Positions 34,027 to 45,549 of a stretch of 64,000 nucleotides of DNA are shown here, piece after piece (the first letter of the stretch is position 1; each line of letters starts with the position of its first letter). Position numbers and translations under genes: made by a program. Source of the stretch: Aquisalibacillus elongatus (lineage in GTDB: Bacteria > Bacillota > Bacilli > Bacillales > Alkalibacillaceae); the NCBI RefSeq assembly GCF_003843875.1, contig NZ_RKRF01000015.1:18973-82972 (forward strand), given 5' to 3'. The notes below the pieces were generated by a model. The model did no database searches. It worked only from the letters and a program-made list of their open reading frames with translations, and was not told the DNA's origin.

Positions 34027-34054
34027 TTGATGAATCATTTTAAGGTGTTATAAT
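34027..34054 (+). promoter_or_regulatory. pur operon promoter
   Basis: TTGATG (34027-34032), 16 bp, TATAAT (34049-34054), about 33 bp upstream of the riboswitch aptamer. Confidence 0.75.
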
Positions 34055-34086
34055 GTAATTGTAAAAACGAACAGTCAAATAATAAA

Positions 34087-34157
34087 CCCTCATATAATAT
34101 TGGGAATATGGCCCAAAAGTCTCTACCCGGTTGCCGTAAACAACTGGACTATGAGGG
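34087..34157 (+). ncRNA. Purine riboswitch, guanine class
   Basis: P1 CCCTCAT (34087-34093)/ATGAGGG (34151-34157), with the core elements ATATAAT, AATATGGC, GTCTCTACC, CCGTAAA and GGACTATGAGG. The ligand-reading nucleotide is C (GACTATG), which specifies guanine/hypoxanthine rather than adenine (GATTATG). Confidence 0.93.
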
Positions 34158-34199
34158 AAGTATTCTGAACTTATGACGTTTATTAGGGATACGTATGTC

Positions 34200-34239
34200 C
34201 AGACTGCTTTCCTCATGGGGAAGCAGTCTGTTTTGTTTT
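34200..34239 (+). terminator. Riboswitch-controlled terminator
   Basis: CAGACTGCTT (34200-34209) pairs with AAGCAGTCTG (34221-34230), extended by inner pairs, then TTTTGTTTT. It stops the purE transcript when the aptamer is occupied. Confidence 0.9.
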
Positions 34240-34252
34240 GAGGAGGGATTGG

Positions 34253-34747
34253 ATGAAACCACAAATAGGTATCATTATGGGAAGTACATCAGATTGGGAG
34301 ACAATGAAGCATGCATGTCATGTACTAGATGAGCTAGACATTCCGTATGAAAAAGAAGTAGTCTCTGCACACAGAACCCCGGATAAAATGTTTCATTACG
34401 CTGAAAACGCAAAAGAAAGAGGGTTAAAGGTCATCATTGCGGGAGCTGGTGGGGCTGCCCATCTACCAGGGATGGTAGCATCGAAAACATCACTGCCTGT
34501 GATTGGTGTTCCAGTACAATCCAAAGCGTTAAAAGGTCTAGACTCGTTGTTATCCATCGTTCAAATGCCAGGCGGCGTCCCGGTAGCAACTGTTGCGATT
34601 GGGAGTTCAGGTGCTACCAATGCAGGTCTCTTAGCAGCCAGACAATTAGCGGTATTTGATGAAGATCTTCACCTACGTTTACTCGATAAACAGCATCAAA
34701 TGGAAGAAAAGGTCCATCAATCAAATGAGGAGTTACAAACATGGTAA
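34253..34747 (+). CDS. purE: N5-carboxyaminoimidazole ribonucleotide mutase
   Basis: A 164-aa class I PurE. GSTSDW and SAHRTPDKM active-site motifs and [11 protein letters not shown] are intact. ATG 34253 follows GAGGAGGG; an upstream in-frame ATG at 34238 precedes it. Overlaps purK by 7 bp. First gene of purEKBCSQLFMNHD. Confidence 0.97.
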   Translation: MKPQIGIIMGSTSDWETMKHACHVLDELDIPYEKEVVSAHRTPDKMFHYAENAKERGLKVIIAGAGGAAHLPGMVASKTSLPVIGVPVQSKALKGLDSLLSIVQMPGGVPVATVAIGSSGATNAGLLAARQLAVFDEDLHLRLLDKQHQMEEKVHQSNEELQTW

Positions 34748-35868
34748 AACGTATTGATCCAGGTCAAACAATTGGAATTATAGGCGGTGGCCAATTAGGG
34801 CGCATGATGGCGATTTCTGCGAAACAGATGGGGTATCGAATAGCTGTTTTAGACCCAACGCCAAACTCACCAACAGGGCAAGTGGCTGATGTTGAGATTA
34901 CTGCAGCTTACAATGATTTAGAAGCAGCCAAAAAGTTATTACAAGAATCCGACGTCGTCACTTATGAATTTGAAAGCATTGATGTCGGTGTGTGTGAGTA
35001 TTTAGTTGAGCATGGTTATGTACCACAAGGAAGTGAGTTAATCCGAATTTCTCAAGACCGTGCTTTTGAGAAAAAGGCGATTGAAGAAAGCGGAGCTAAA
35101 GTGGTTACATATGAGCTTGTTGAAAACATCGATGAGTTAAAACGCGCAACGCAATCGATAGGGTATCCTTGCGTGTTAAAAACTAGACGCGGCGGCTATG
35201 ACGGTAAAGGTCAGCAAATATTATACGAAGAATTAGATTTAGCTCAAGCGATTGAAGTTTTAGAAAAAGGTCCTTGTATTTTAGAACAATTTTTACCGTT
35301 TGAAAAAGAACTATCCGTCATCGTTAATAGGAACACCCTTGGTGAGGTGAGATCCTTTCCAGTTGCGGAGAATATACATGTTAACCATATATTATTACAA
35401 TCAATTGTTCCAGCAAGAGTGGTACCTACCATTCAAGATAAGGCGAAAAAAGCGGCTGAACAATTGGCAGAGTCGATGGATATGGTAGGGACGCTTGGGG
35501 TCGAAATGTTTTTGACGCAAGAAGGAGACATTTACATTAATGAAGTAGCACCTAGACCACATAATTCCGGCCATTATACGATTGATGCTTGTGAAACTAA
35601 TCAATTTGAACAACATATAAGGGCGTTAATTGGTACACCATTAGGAAAGCCGAAGCTAAACACATCGGTCGTCATGATGAATGTATTAGGTGAACATTTG
35701 CAGGAAGTAGTGTTGCGTATTCCAGATGTTTCAAATGCTAAACTACACTTATATGGCAAATCAGAAGTGAAACCAAAACGTAAAATGGGTCATGTCAATT
35801 TCCTAGGATACCATACAAAAGGCTTATTACAACAAACTAGAGATTTAGAGATATGGAGGCAGTCATAA
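34741..35868 (+). CDS. purK: N5-carboxyaminoimidazole ribonucleotide synthase
   Basis: A 375-aa ATP-grasp enzyme carboxylating AIR with bicarbonate; GGGQLGRM start motif, [12 protein letters not shown], and [13 protein letters not shown]. Works with PurE. One-base overlap with purB. Confidence 0.97.
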   Translation: MVKRIDPGQTIGIIGGGQLGRMMAISAKQMGYRIAVLDPTPNSPTGQVADVEITAAYNDLEAAKKLLQESDVVTYEFESIDVGVCEYLVEHGYVPQGSELIRISQDRAFEKKAIEESGAKVVTYELVENIDELKRATQSIGYPCVLKTRRGGYDGKGQQILYEELDLAQAIEVLEKGPCILEQFLPFEKELSVIVNRNTLGEVRSFPVAENIHVNHILLQSIVPARVVPTIQDKAKKAAEQLAESMDMVGTLGVEMFLTQEGDIYINEVAPRPHNSGHYTIDACETNQFEQHIRALIGTPLGKPKLNTSVVMMNVLGEHLQEVVLRIPDVSNAKLHLYGKSEVKPKRKMGHVNFLGYHTKGLLQQTRDLEIWRQS

Positions 35869-37163
35869 TGATTGAACGTTATACACGAGAAGAAATGGGT
35901 CAAATTTGGACAGAAGAAAATAAATATCAGGCCTGGTTAGAAGTTGAGATACTAGCTTGTGAAGCGTGGGCTGAGTTAGGGGTGATCCCAAAGGAAGATG
36001 CTCAAGCCATTCGTAAAAACGCATCGTTTGATGTGAATCGAATTAAAGAAATTGAAGCTGAAACGCGTCACGATGTCGTAGCATTCACACGCGCCGTGTC
36101 TGAGACGCTTGGTGATGAGAAGAAGTGGGTGCATTACGGGCTCACGTCAACCGATGTGGTCGATACGGCACTTGGCTATTTAATTAAACAGGCAAATGAT
36201 CTAATTCGCAAAGACTTATTGCGTTTCATTGATGTTTTAAAAGAGAAGGCGAAAGAACATAAATATACGGTCATGATGGGGCGTACGCATGGTGTTCACG
36301 CTGAGCCGACCACGTTTGGGCTCAAAATGGCCTTATTTTATGAAGAAATGAATCGAAACTTAGAACGTTTTGATGCAGCAGCAGAGACGATTGGGTATGG
36401 AAAAATGTCGGGAGCAGTCGGGACGTATGCGAATATCGATCCGTTCATCGAGCAATATGTCTGTGAAAACCTTGGCTTAAAACCGGCACCGATCTCAACT
36501 CAAACCTTACAACGTGATCGACATGCGCATTATGTATCGACATTAGCCTTGATCGCAACGTCAATTGAAAAAATGGCGGTTGAAGTTCGTGGACTGCAAA
36601 AGAGTGAAACGCGTGAAGTAGAAGAGTTTTTCGCTAAAGGCCAAAAAGGTTCTTCCGCTATGCCGCACAAACGAAACCCGATTGGATCAGAAAATATGGC
36701 TGGGATGGCGCGTGTCGTACGAGGTTACATGACGACGGCATACGAAAATGTTCCGCTATGGCACGAACGTGATATTTCGCATTCTTCAGCTGAACGCGTC
36801 ATTTTACCAGATGCGACCATTGCGGTAAATTATATGCTCAATCGTTTTTCAACGATTATCGAGAAACTGACGGTTTATGAAGACAATATGAAACGCAATA
36901 TGGACCGGACATTCGGCTTGATTTTCTCGCAACGCGTTTTATTGTCTTTAATTGATAAAGGACTATCGCGTGAGAAAGCATACGATCTCGTGCAGCCACT
37001 AGCGATGCAAGCATGGGAGGAACAAACGTCGTTCCCTGAATTAGTCAGACAACACCCAGAGATTCAAGAACAGCTATCAGAAAGCGAATTAGATGATTGT
37101 TTTGACCCTACTTATCATTTGAAAAATGTCGACGCTATTTTTGAGAAGGTCGGTTTAAATTAA
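35868..37163 (+). CDS. purB: Adenylosuccinate lyase
   Basis: A 431-aa fumarase-superfamily enzyme acting twice in purine synthesis. Signature [11 protein letters not shown] contains the catalytic Ser; [15 protein letters not shown] supplies the catalytic His. ATG 35868 ([10 protein letters not shown]) after TGGAGG; an ATG at 35853 lies before that site. Confidence 0.97.
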   Translation: MIERYTREEMGQIWTEENKYQAWLEVEILACEAWAELGVIPKEDAQAIRKNASFDVNRIKEIEAETRHDVVAFTRAVSETLGDEKKWVHYGLTSTDVVDTALGYLIKQANDLIRKDLLRFIDVLKEKAKEHKYTVMMGRTHGVHAEPTTFGLKMALFYEEMNRNLERFDAAAETIGYGKMSGAVGTYANIDPFIEQYVCENLGLKPAPISTQTLQRDRHAHYVSTLALIATSIEKMAVEVRGLQKSETREVEEFFAKGQKGSSAMPHKRNPIGSENMAGMARVVRGYMTTAYENVPLWHERDISHSSAERVILPDATIAVNYMLNRFSTIIEKLTVYEDNMKRNMDRTFGLIFSQRVLLSLIDKGLSREKAYDLVQPLAMQAWEEQTSFPELVRQHPEIQEQLSESELDDCFDPTYHLKNVDAIFEKVGLN

Positions 37164-37177
37164 GGAGGCTTCTGAAG

Positions 37178-37900
37178 TTGCAAAAAGGTCCATTACGTTA
37201 CGAAGGAAAAGCGAAACGTTTGTATGAATCAAACACCCCAGATGAGTTGATTGTCGAGTATAAAGATGATTTAACCGCCTTTAACGGAGAGAAAAAATCA
37301 GATCAACACGGCAAAGGGACTTTAAATAATCAAATTACTTCTTTATTATTTGAACGCTTGAATGAAGCGGGCGTTTGCAACCATTGGGTAAAGCAACTTG
37401 GTGAGACAGAGCAACTCGTAAAACATACTGACATTATACCGATTGAAGTTGTCGTTCGTAATGTGGCAGCTGGAAGCTTATCTAAGCGGTTAGGGTTTGA
37501 GGAAGGCAAGGCATTAATGTTTCCAATCGTTGAGTTTTACTACAAAGATGATGACCTTGGCGACCCGCTGATTAATGAAGATCATATTAAACTGTTAAAT
37601 CTAGTGACAGAAGAAGAGATACAACAGTTGAAAGATCTAGCGCTTAAAGTGAATGATATTTTGTTAGAAGAGTTCGGTCGTTGTGACATAAAAATAATAG
37701 ATTTCAAGCTAGAGTTCGGTGAAGATAGCAACGGCAATTTGTTGTTAGCAGATGAGATTTCGCCAGATACTTGCCGGCTGTGGGATCGACACACTAATGA
37801 AAAGCTAGATAAAGATGTTTTTAGGCAGGATTTAGGTCAGGTGGATGAGGCGTATCGCACGATATTAAATCGCTTAAAGGGAGTTGGGGCTCATGATTAA
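37178..37900 (+). CDS. purC: SAICAR synthetase
   Basis: A 240-aa enzyme joining aspartate to CAIR. Motifs YEGKAKRLYE, VVRNVAAGSLSKRLG and ADEISPDTCRLWD. TTG start after AAGGAGG; overlaps purS by 8 bp. Confidence 0.97.
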   Translation: MQKGPLRYEGKAKRLYESNTPDELIVEYKDDLTAFNGEKKSDQHGKGTLNNQITSLLFERLNEAGVCNHWVKQLGETEQLVKHTDIIPIEVVVRNVAAGSLSKRLGFEEGKALMFPIVEFYYKDDDLGDPLINEDHIKLLNLVTEEEIQQLKDLALKVNDILLEEFGRCDIKIIDFKLEFGEDSNGNLLLADEISPDTCRLWDRHTNEKLDKDVFRQDLGQVDEAYRTILNRLKGVGAHD

Positions 37901-38144
37901 GGTCAAAGTGTACGTCACGTTAAAAGAAGGGGTGCTAGACCCACAAGGAAAGGCAATTGAGCAGGCATTACAAGCGAAAAATTTTCAAGGTGTGCGTGAC
38001 ATGAGGGTCGGTAAGTACATGGAATTCTATTTGAATGAAGATGAGGCAACGGATCACCAAATCCAAGAGATGTGCGAACAATTGCTAGCGAATCCGGTCA
38101 TTGAGGACTATCGCTACGAAACAGAGGAGGTCATCTCGGTATGA
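37893..38144 (+). CDS. purS: FGAM synthase subunit PurS
   Basis: An 83-aa small subunit bridging PurQ and PurL. ATG 37893 ([19 protein letters not shown]) after AGGGAG. Overlaps purQ by 4 bp. Confidence 0.96.
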   Translation: MIKVKVYVTLKEGVLDPQGKAIEQALQAKNFQGVRDMRVGKYMEFYLNEDEATDHQIQEMCEQLLANPVIEDYRYETEEVISV

Positions 38145-38824
38145 AGTTTGCCGTCGTCGTATTTCCGGGTTCGAATTGCGATTCAGACATGTTTTATGCC
38201 ATCCAAGGTGTTTTAGGTGAGGAAGTAGAGTATGTTTCCCATCATTCTAGTGATCTATCACAATTTGATGCGGTGCTGTTACCAGGCGGTTTTTCCTATG
38301 GCGATTATTTACGGTCCGGAGCCATTGCTAGTGTAAGTCCAATAGTTAATGCAATTAAAGATTTTGCTTCAGAAGGCAAGCCAGTTTTAGGCGTGTGCAA
38401 TGGGTTTCAAATTTTACTTGAAGCGGGTTTGCTAAATGGTGCGATGAAACGGAATCATGAGTTGAAATTCGTGTGCGATACCACACCGCTCATCGTTGAA
38501 CAAAGTGAAACGATCTTCACGAGTGAATATGAACAGTTTGAGCGTATTGAATTGCCGATTGCTCACGCTGAAGGAAACTATGATTGTGATGATGAGACAT
38601 TAAAGGATCTCGAAGCGCATGATCAAATTGTGTTCCGCTATGCTGATAATCCTAACGGCTCTAAAGCAGATATTGCAGGAATCGTGAATAAGGAGGGCAA
38701 TGTGTTAGGCATGATGCCACACCCAGAGAGAGCCGTAGAGGAGATTCTCGGAACAGACGATGGATTAAAGCTATTTCGATCAATCTTAGTGAATTGGAGG
38801 GAGACACATGCCATTACTTCTTGA
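38141..38824 (+). CDS. purQ: FGAM synthase glutaminase subunit PurQ
   Basis: A 227-aa class I glutamine amidotransferase; nucleophile Cys86 in [13 protein letters not shown] and the His-Glu pair in [12 protein letters not shown] overlap with purS, 17-bp overlap with purL. Confidence 0.97.
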   Translation: MKFAVVVFPGSNCDSDMFYAIQGVLGEEVEYVSHHSSDLSQFDAVLLPGGFSYGDYLRSGAIASVSPIVNAIKDFASEGKPVLGVCNGFQILLEAGLLNGAMKRNHELKFVCDTTPLIVEQSETIFTSEYEQFERIELPIAHAEGNYDCDDETLKDLEAHDQIVFRYADNPNGSKADIAGIVNKEGNVLGMMPHPERAVEEILGTDDGLKLFRSILVNWRETHAITS

Positions 38825-41015
38825 GCCAAGTCCAAGTGAGATTAAGGAACAGAAGCTTTATGTTGACATGGGGCTAACGGATGCAGAGTTCGAACGAATC
38901 GAGCAATTAATTGAGAGAACACCAAATTATACTGAAACAGGAATTTTTTCTGTGATGTGGAGTGAGCATTGTAGTTATAAAAAATCTAAGCCACTCCTAA
39001 GTAAGTTCCCGACTCAGGGCGCACGTGTACTACAAGGTCCTGGTGAAGGTGCCGGAATCATTGATATCGGTGATGAATTAGCGGTTGCGTTTAAAATTGA
39101 AAGTCATAATCACCCATCGGCCATAGAGCCTTATCAAGGGGCGGCAACAGGTGTTGGTGGGATTATCCGTGATGTGTTTTCAATGGGAGCTCGTCCAGTG
39201 GCGCTATTAAATTCCCTTCGCTTCGGTGAATTGGACCATCCGCGAACGAAGTACTTGTTTGAAGAAGTAGTGGCAGGAATAGCGGGATACGGTAATTGTG
39301 TTGGCATCCCAACGGTCGGTGGTGAGATTCAGTTTGATGATTGTTACAAGGGAAATCCTTTAGTTAACGCCATGTGTGTCGGCTTAATGAAGCATGAAGA
39401 TATACAAGTCGGTCAGGCAAAAGGAATTGGCAACACAGTGATGTACATAGGGTCAGCAACAGGTCGAGACGGCATTCATGGTGCAACGTTTGCATCTGAA
39501 GAATTAACAGATGAATCAGCAGAAGACCGCCCAGCCGTTCAAGTCGGTGATCCGTTTATGGAGAAATTGTTAATCGAAGCAACGCTAGACATTATCAAAA
39601 GTGACGCTCTTATTGGTATACAAGACATGGGAGCAGCAGGGTTAACGTCATCAGCTAGTGAGATGGCCAGTAAGGCTGGAACCGGTATAGAGCTTAATTT
39701 AGATTTAGCCCCGCAGCGTGAAACGGGCATGACTCCTTATGAAATGATGTTATCTGAATCGCAAGAGCGTATGTTAGTCGTCGTTCAACAAGGTCGTGAA
39801 GATGAGATCAAAGAGGTGGTGTCTCAGTACGATTTGAATGCGGTTGAAGTTGGCCAGGTAACAGACGATCATCGTTTCCGTTTAATCCATCAAGGTGACG
39901 TTGTAACGGATGTCCCAGTTGATGCACTAGCAGAAGATGCACCCGTTTATGATTTACCGTCTGAAAAACCGTCATTTAATACAAACACTCAACCACTTCG
40001 TATTGAGGATCCTGAAGATGTTTTGATTAAACTTTTGCAACAGCCAACGATTGCGAGTAAGGAATGGGTATACCGACAATATGATTATCAAGTTCAGACG
40101 AATACGGTGGTTCAGCCAGGTTCCGATGCCGCGATTATAAGAGTGAAAGGGACAGACAAAGCGATTGCGATGACGACCGATTGTAACTCAAGATATTTAC
40201 ACCTGGACCCTTACCAAGGTGGCCAAATAGCGGTAGCAGAAGCCGCACGTAATATTGTCTGCTCCGGAGCTGATCCAGTTGCCATTACAGATTGCTTAAA
40301 TTTTGGAAATCCAGATAATCCTGAGGTATTTTGGATGATGGAACAGGCAACAGACGGTATGGCGAACGCTTGTGAGACGTTACAAACGCCTGTCATTAGT
40401 GGTAATGTCTCACTTTATAACGAAACGAATGGTCAAAGTGTATTCCCGACACCGGTCATTGGTATGGTTGGGTTGATCCATCAGCTAGATCACATTACAA
40501 CTCTTCATGTAAAAGAACCAGGCGATCTCGTATATGTGATCGGCGAGACAACGCATGAAGTTGGTGGTAGTGAAGTGCAAAAACTATTACAAGGATCATA
40601 CGAAGGAGAAGCTCCTGAACTAGATATTATGCAGGAAAAAACAAGACAGCAAAACTTGCTTAAAGCTATTCAAAATGGATTAGTCGCATCCGCTCATGAT
40701 GTCTCAGAAGGCGGGTTGGCTGTTGCTCTTGCTGAAAAAGTTATGACAACCAATTTTGGCATGAACGTTGGATTACGAGGTAAGAACTTTGTGGAGCTAT
40801 TTAGCGAAACTCAATCGCGTTTTATTGTAACTGTTAAACCTGAAGACGTGAGTGAGTTTGAAGCTAACGTAGACGCAACGCGAGTCGGTGTCGTTACGAA
40901 TAATGGAAGGTTCAACATTCAGTTTAACGGCGAGACGATTATTCAGCAAAAGGTAGATCAGTTAATCGATAGGTGGAAAGGAGCTATTCCATGTTTGGTG
41001 AAATCAAAGGCTTAA
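38808..41015 (+). CDS. purL: FGAM synthase subunit PurL
   Basis: A 735-aa ATP-dependent synthetase subunit (small form requiring PurS and PurQ). [12 protein letters not shown] and [13 protein letters not shown] are typical; [15 protein letters not shown] near the C-terminus. ATG 38808 after TTGGAGGG. Overlaps purF by 25 bp. Confidence 0.97.
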   Translation: MPLLLEPSPSEIKEQKLYVDMGLTDAEFERIEQLIERTPNYTETGIFSVMWSEHCSYKKSKPLLSKFPTQGARVLQGPGEGAGIIDIGDELAVAFKIESHNHPSAIEPYQGAATGVGGIIRDVFSMGARPVALLNSLRFGELDHPRTKYLFEEVVAGIAGYGNCVGIPTVGGEIQFDDCYKGNPLVNAMCVGLMKHEDIQVGQAKGIGNTVMYIGSATGRDGIHGATFASEELTDESAEDRPAVQVGDPFMEKLLIEATLDIIKSDALIGIQDMGAAGLTSSASEMASKAGTGIELNLDLAPQRETGMTPYEMMLSESQERMLVVVQQGREDEIKEVVSQYDLNAVEVGQVTDDHRFRLIHQGDVVTDVPVDALAEDAPVYDLPSEKPSFNTNTQPLRIEDPEDVLIKLLQQPTIASKEWVYRQYDYQVQTNTVVQPGSDAAIIRVKGTDKAIAMTTDCNSRYLHLDPYQGGQIAVAEAARNIVCSGADPVAITDCLNFGNPDNPEVFWMMEQATDGMANACETLQTPVISGNVSLYNETNGQSVFPTPVIGMVGLIHQLDHITTLHVKEPGDLVYVIGETTHEVGGSEVQKLLQGSYEGEAPELDIMQEKTRQQNLLKAIQNGLVASAHDVSEGGLAVALAEKVMTTNFGMNVGLRGKNFVELFSETQSRFIVTVKPEDVSEFEANVDATRVGVVTNNGRFNIQFNGETIIQQKVDQLIDRWKGAIPCLVKSKA

Positions 41016-42424
41016 ATGAAGAGTGCGGGATCTTTGGCGTATTCGGTCACACGCAGGCGGGCCACATGACTTATTACGGACTACATGCTCTGCAACACAG
41101 AGGTCAAGAAGGGGCTGGTGTTGTCGTATCTGATGGAGAAGAACTGAAACAGTCAAAAGGTGAAGGCTTAGTCACAGACGTGTTAGATGAAGAACAACTC
41201 AGCCGTTTAGTAGGGCACTCAGCTATTGGTCATGTTCGTTATTCGACGGCTGGAGGCAAGACGTATGAAAATATTCAGCCGTTATATTTTAGGTCAAGTA
41301 CGGGTTCCTTAGCTCTGGCTCATAACGGTAATTTAGTGAACGCATCCAAGCTTCGTCAGGAATTAGAAGAGACCGGAAGCATTTTTCAAACCACATCAGA
41401 TACTGAAGTGATTGCGCATTTAATTAAGCGACAAGGAAAAAAGCCTATTATTGACCGAGTCAAACATGCGTTAAATGAGTTAGAAGGTGCTTTTGCGATG
41501 GTCATGTTAGATGAACACCAGTTAATCGCCGCGCTAGACCCAAGAGGTATGCGGCCACTCTCGCTTGGAAAAGTCGGAGATGCTTATGCTCTTGCTTCTG
41601 AAACGTGTGCATTTGACGTTGTAGGAGCTGAATATTTAAGAGAAGTTAAACCTGGAGAGTTATTAGTCATAAACGAAGAAGGCGTTCATGTTGATCGATT
41701 TCAACAGCCTAAAGACCGGTCGATTTGTACGATGGAATATGTCTACTTCGCACGACCGGATAGCAATGTAGATGGGGATAACATTCACAGTGTTCGTAAA
41801 CGTTTAGGTAAAACGTTAGCTAGTGTTGCACCCGTTGAAGCGGATGTTGTTACGGGTGTGCCTGATTCTAGTATTTCAGCTGCAATTGGTTATGCCGAGG
41901 CCTCAAATATTCCGTATGAGCTTGGGTTAATTAAAAATCGATACGTTGGAAGAACGTTTATTCAGCCATCTCAGGAGCTACGGGAGCGTGGCGTTCAGAT
42001 GAAGCTATCAGCTGTGAGAAAGATTGTAGAAGGAAAGCGCGTTGTTATGGTGGATGATTCTATTGTAAGAGGCACAACGTCGAAACGAATTGTTCGTATG
42101 TTAAAAGAAGCGGGCGCAAAGGAAGTTCACGTTCGCATCAGTTCACCCCCGATTACGCACCCTTGTTTTTACGGAATCGATACGTCAACGAGTGGTGAGT
42201 TAATTGCAGCCAATCACACCGTTGAAGAAATAGGAGAGAAAATAGGAGCTGATTCTATCTCATTTCTACCGATTGATTCTATGATCGAGGCGGTCGACAG
42301 ACAAGATCAAAGCCCGAATTGTGGCCACTGTTTAGCATGTTTTACAGGGAATTATCCAACAGATTTGTATGATCAATCGATTCCACCTCATCAAAAAGAG
42401 CAGATGATAGGAGCGAGGTCTTAA
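40991..42424 (+). CDS. purF: Amidophosphoribosyltransferase
   Basis: The 477-aa committed enzyme of the pathway. ATG 40991 gives an 11-residue propeptide before the catalytic Cys12 ([16 protein letters not shown]), as in B. subtilis. PRPP loop [13 protein letters not shown]. The Cys motifs for the 4Fe-4S cluster are present ([24 protein letters not shown]). The frame extends 18 bp upstream but AAAGGAG supports 40991. Confidence 0.97.
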   Translation: MFGEIKGLNEECGIFGVFGHTQAGHMTYYGLHALQHRGQEGAGVVVSDGEELKQSKGEGLVTDVLDEEQLSRLVGHSAIGHVRYSTAGGKTYENIQPLYFRSSTGSLALAHNGNLVNASKLRQELEETGSIFQTTSDTEVIAHLIKRQGKKPIIDRVKHALNELEGAFAMVMLDEHQLIAALDPRGMRPLSLGKVGDAYALASETCAFDVVGAEYLREVKPGELLVINEEGVHVDRFQQPKDRSICTMEYVYFARPDSNVDGDNIHSVRKRLGKTLASVAPVEADVVTGVPDSSISAAIGYAEASNIPYELGLIKNRYVGRTFIQPSQELRERGVQMKLSAVRKIVEGKRVVMVDDSIVRGTTSKRIVRMLKEAGAKEVHVRISSPPITHPCFYGIDTSTSGELIAANHTVEEIGEKIGADSISFLPIDSMIEAVDRQDQSPNCGHCLACFTGNYPTDLYDQSIPPHQKEQMIGARS

Positions 42425-43443
42425 TGTCAAAAGCTTATCAAGAGTCAGGTGTCAATTTAGAAGCGGGTTATGAAGCAGTTGAACGTATGTCATCTCATGT
42501 TAAGCGAACTCACCGAACGGGCGTTATGGGGTCCTTCGGCAGTTTCGGTGGTATGTTTGATTTGTCCCATCTTAACTTAAAAGAACCTGTCTTAATTTCT
42601 GGCACTGATGGCGTTGGAACTAAACTAAAATTGGCTTTTGAATTAGACCGTCATGACACTATTGGAATGGATGCCGTTGCTATGTGTGTCAATGATATCG
42701 TCGTTCAAGGCGCTGAGCCACTTTATTTTCTGGACTATATTGGAATAGGGGTTTCTCGTCCTGATGTCATTGAATCCATTGTTAAAGGAATTGCCGATGG
42801 GTGTGAAGAAGCAGGGTGTGGGCTAATTGGTGGTGAAACAGCTGAGATGCCAGGGTTGTATGATGAAGATGAGTATGATGTCGCTGGTTTTGCCGTAGGC
42901 GCGTGTGAAAAAAGTGAGCTCATCACAAATGACCAAATCAAATCCGGTGACAAGCTAATCGGACTTCCATCATCAGGTGTCCATAGCAATGGTTTTTCGC
43001 TCGTTCGAAAAATCATTTACGATCAACAGCTCGACCTTAACAAAGTTTATTCGCCTTTTAATCAAACGTTAGGTGAAGAACTGTTAACGCCAACGATGAT
43101 TTATGTTAAAGACATAATCGCATTAAAAGGATTAATTAAGGGTGCGGCTCATATTACAGGGGGCGGTTTTTATGAAAATATTCCACGCATGTTACCAGAT
43201 GGAGTAGGCGCGACCATACATACGAATGTATATCCCACACCAAAAATCTTCCCTTTTTTACAAGAACATGGCCAATTAGAGAAGGACGATTTATACCGAG
43301 TTTTTAACATGGGGATTGGTATGGTCTTAGCGGTTGATTCTCAAGATGTGGATCAGATCATGACATTACTTGATGAAGCTTACGTCATTGGAGAAGTCAC
43401 TAATCAAGATGGGATTCAGTTAGTAGAGGGGGAACGAATATGA
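42424..43443 (+). CDS. purM: AIR synthetase
   Basis: A 339-aa enzyme closing the imidazole ring; [23 protein letters not shown] and [13 protein letters not shown] are diagnostic. One-base overlap with purF, four with purN. Confidence 0.97.
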   Translation: MSKAYQESGVNLEAGYEAVERMSSHVKRTHRTGVMGSFGSFGGMFDLSHLNLKEPVLISGTDGVGTKLKLAFELDRHDTIGMDAVAMCVNDIVVQGAEPLYFLDYIGIGVSRPDVIESIVKGIADGCEEAGCGLIGGETAEMPGLYDEDEYDVAGFAVGACEKSELITNDQIKSGDKLIGLPSSGVHSNGFSLVRKIIYDQQLDLNKVYSPFNQTLGEELLTPTMIYVKDIIALKGLIKGAAHITGGGFYENIPRMLPDGVGATIHTNVYPTPKIFPFLQEHGQLEKDDLYRVFNMGIGMVLAVDSQDVDQIMTLLDEAYVIGEVTNQDGIQLVEGERI

Positions 43444-44042
43444 AACGAATTGCCATATTTGCCTCAGGGAGTGGTTCTAACTTTGAAGCCATCGCAAAAG
43501 CTTCTGTGTGGAGTGATGCTTATGAAGTCGTGTTGCTTTTCTCTGATCGACCTGAAGCTTATGCTTTAAATAGAGCTGAACAGCTAGGAATAGAAGCTCA
43601 AGTTTACGAACCTTCTCATTATCCAGATAAACGGTCGTATGAAGCCGATATTCTAGCCTTGCTTATCCGACATCGAGTGGACCTCGTCGTATTAGCCGGA
43701 TATATGCGATTAGTAGGTGAAACGCTACTACAGCCTTATCAGAACCGAATTATCAATATTCATCCATCGCTATTACCGTTATTTCCAGGTCTACATGCGA
43801 TCGAGAACGCAATAGACGTAGGTGCGAGTCAAACCGGCGTGACGATTCATTACGTAGATGAAGGAATGGATACAGGTCCGATTATTTCACAAGAGTCTAT
43901 TCCGATCGAGCCGGCAGATACATATGACACGTTGAAAGAAAAAATACAAAAAATCGAACACCGATTATACCCAGAAACGATTGAACAAATGGTAAGAAAG
44001 GATGAGTTATTTGTCAAAACGAGCCTTACTGAGCGTATCTGA
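43440..44042 (+). CDS. purN: GAR transformylase
   Basis: A 200-aa formyl-THF-dependent enzyme; GSGSNFEAI, catalytic [10 protein letters not shown] segment, [17 protein letters not shown]. Its 3' end overlaps purH. Confidence 0.96.
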   Translation: MKRIAIFASGSGSNFEAIAKASVWSDAYEVVLLFSDRPEAYALNRAEQLGIEAQVYEPSHYPDKRSYEADILALLIRHRVDLVVLAGYMRLVGETLLQPYQNRIINIHPSLLPLFPGLHAIENAIDVGASQTGVTIHYVDEGMDTGPIISQESIPIEPADTYDTLKEKIQKIEHRLYPETIEQMVRKDELFVKTSLTERI

Positions 44043-45540
44043 TAAAACAGGATTATTAGAACTTGCTAAAGCTTTTGTCGACCACGGGATTGAATTAATT
44101 TCAACTGGTGGGACGAAGAAAGTGCTAGAAGAAGCGGGTGTTCCTGTCACAAGCATTTCTGAAGTGACAAACTTTCCTGAAATTTTAGATGGTCGAGTAA
44201 AAACCTTACATCCGAATGTACACGGTGGATTGTTAGCTAAGAGGAACAATGAACAACATCAAGCAGAACTAAATGAGTTAGATATTCAACCGATTGATTA
44301 TGTCGTCGTGAACCTTTACCCATTTAAGGAAACGATTGCAAAAGAAGACGTGTTATTCGATGAAGCGATTGAAAACATCGATATCGGTGGGCCGACGATG
44401 TTAAGATCTGCTGCTAAAAACCATCAGGATGTCACGGTAATAGTCGACCCTAATGATTATTCTAAAGTAATTGAAGCTTTAGAAGAAGGCGTGCCATCAT
44501 TAGAGTTGAAGCGGGACTTAGCGGCTAAAGTGTTCAGGCATACCGCACACTATGATGCCTTAGTGGCTGAGTATTTAACGGAACAGACAGATGAAGCTTA
44601 TCCTGAGACTAAAACCGTCACGTATGAATTAAAGCAAACGTTACGCTACGGAGAAAACCCTCATCAAGAAGCTGCGTTTTATAAAAAACCATTTGCATCT
44701 GCTTCGTCTATTACTGAGGCGCGTCAATTACATGGAAAAGAATTATCTTATAACAATATTCAAGATGCTGATGCAGCGTTAACGATTGTCAAAGACTTCA
44801 AACAGCCAGCGGCGGTCGCTGTCAAACATATGAACCCATGCGGTGTTGGCGTAGGTCAGAATATTCTAGAAGCATACGAGCGCGCTTATGAGGGAGACCC
44901 AGTGTCCATCTTTGGCGGCATTGTAGCGGTGAATCGTCCTGTGGATCAAACACTCGCTGAGGCGTTAAGTTCAATTTTCTTAGAAATTATCATAGCACCA
45001 AGCTATACAGAAGATGCCCTTAATCAATTAACTAAAAAGAAAAACATTCGATTATTAGAAATGCCAATCTATTTAAATGAGCCTGAAGAACAATTGAAAA
45101 CCGTCAGTGGGGGTGTTTTGATTCAAGATGAAGATCGCCATCTGCTCCTAGAATCTGATTTAGAAGTCGTAACGGAGCGAGAGCCGACCGATGAAGAGTG
45201 GTCTGACTTAAAGTTTGCTTGGAACGTGATTAAACACGTGAAATCGAATGCGATTGTTTTAGCAAAAGGAGAGCAAAGCATCGGCGTTGGTGCTGGGCAA
45301 ATGAATCGTGTCGGAGCAGCTAAAATTGCGATCGAACAAGCAAGTGATCACGCACATGGTGCGATCATGGCATCAGATGCCTTTTTCCCAATGCCCGATA
45401 CAGTTGAAGTCGCACACCAAGCAGGAGTCCGGGCGATTATTCAACCGGGTGGATCGATTCGAGATGAAGACTCGATTCAGAAGTGTAATGAGTATGGCAT
45501 CACAATGGTGTTAACGGGCGCAAGACATTTTAAGCATTAG
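44011..45540 (+). CDS. purH: AICAR transformylase / IMP cyclohydrolase
   Basis: A 509-aa bifunctional enzyme for the last two steps to IMP. N-terminal cyclohydrolase ([29 protein letters not shown]); C-terminal transformylase (KHMNPCGVG). TTG 44011 is chosen because AAAGGA lies 8 nt upstream and [14 protein letters not shown] fits the family; ATG 44002 overlaps that site. 32-bp overlap with purN. Confidence 0.94.
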   Translation: MSKRALLSVSDKTGLLELAKAFVDHGIELISTGGTKKVLEEAGVPVTSISEVTNFPEILDGRVKTLHPNVHGGLLAKRNNEQHQAELNELDIQPIDYVVVNLYPFKETIAKEDVLFDEAIENIDIGGPTMLRSAAKNHQDVTVIVDPNDYSKVIEALEEGVPSLELKRDLAAKVFRHTAHYDALVAEYLTEQTDEAYPETKTVTYELKQTLRYGENPHQEAAFYKKPFASASSITEARQLHGKELSYNNIQDADAALTIVKDFKQPAAVAVKHMNPCGVGVGQNILEAYERAYEGDPVSIFGGIVAVNRPVDQTLAEALSSIFLEIIIAPSYTEDALNQLTKKKNIRLLEMPIYLNEPEEQLKTVSGGVLIQDEDRHLLLESDLEVVTEREPTDEEWSDLKFAWNVIKHVKSNAIVLAKGEQSIGVGAGQMNRVGAAKIAIEQASDHAHGAIMASDAFFPMPDTVEVAHQAGVRAIIQPGGSIRDEDSIQKCNEYGITMVLTGARHFKH

Positions 45541-45549
45541 GAGGTCCTT

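Noticed and set aside
34087..34157. Adenine-class reading of the purine riboswitch
   Set aside because: The discriminating nucleotide is C (GACTATG), as in guanine aptamers; adenine aptamers have T there.
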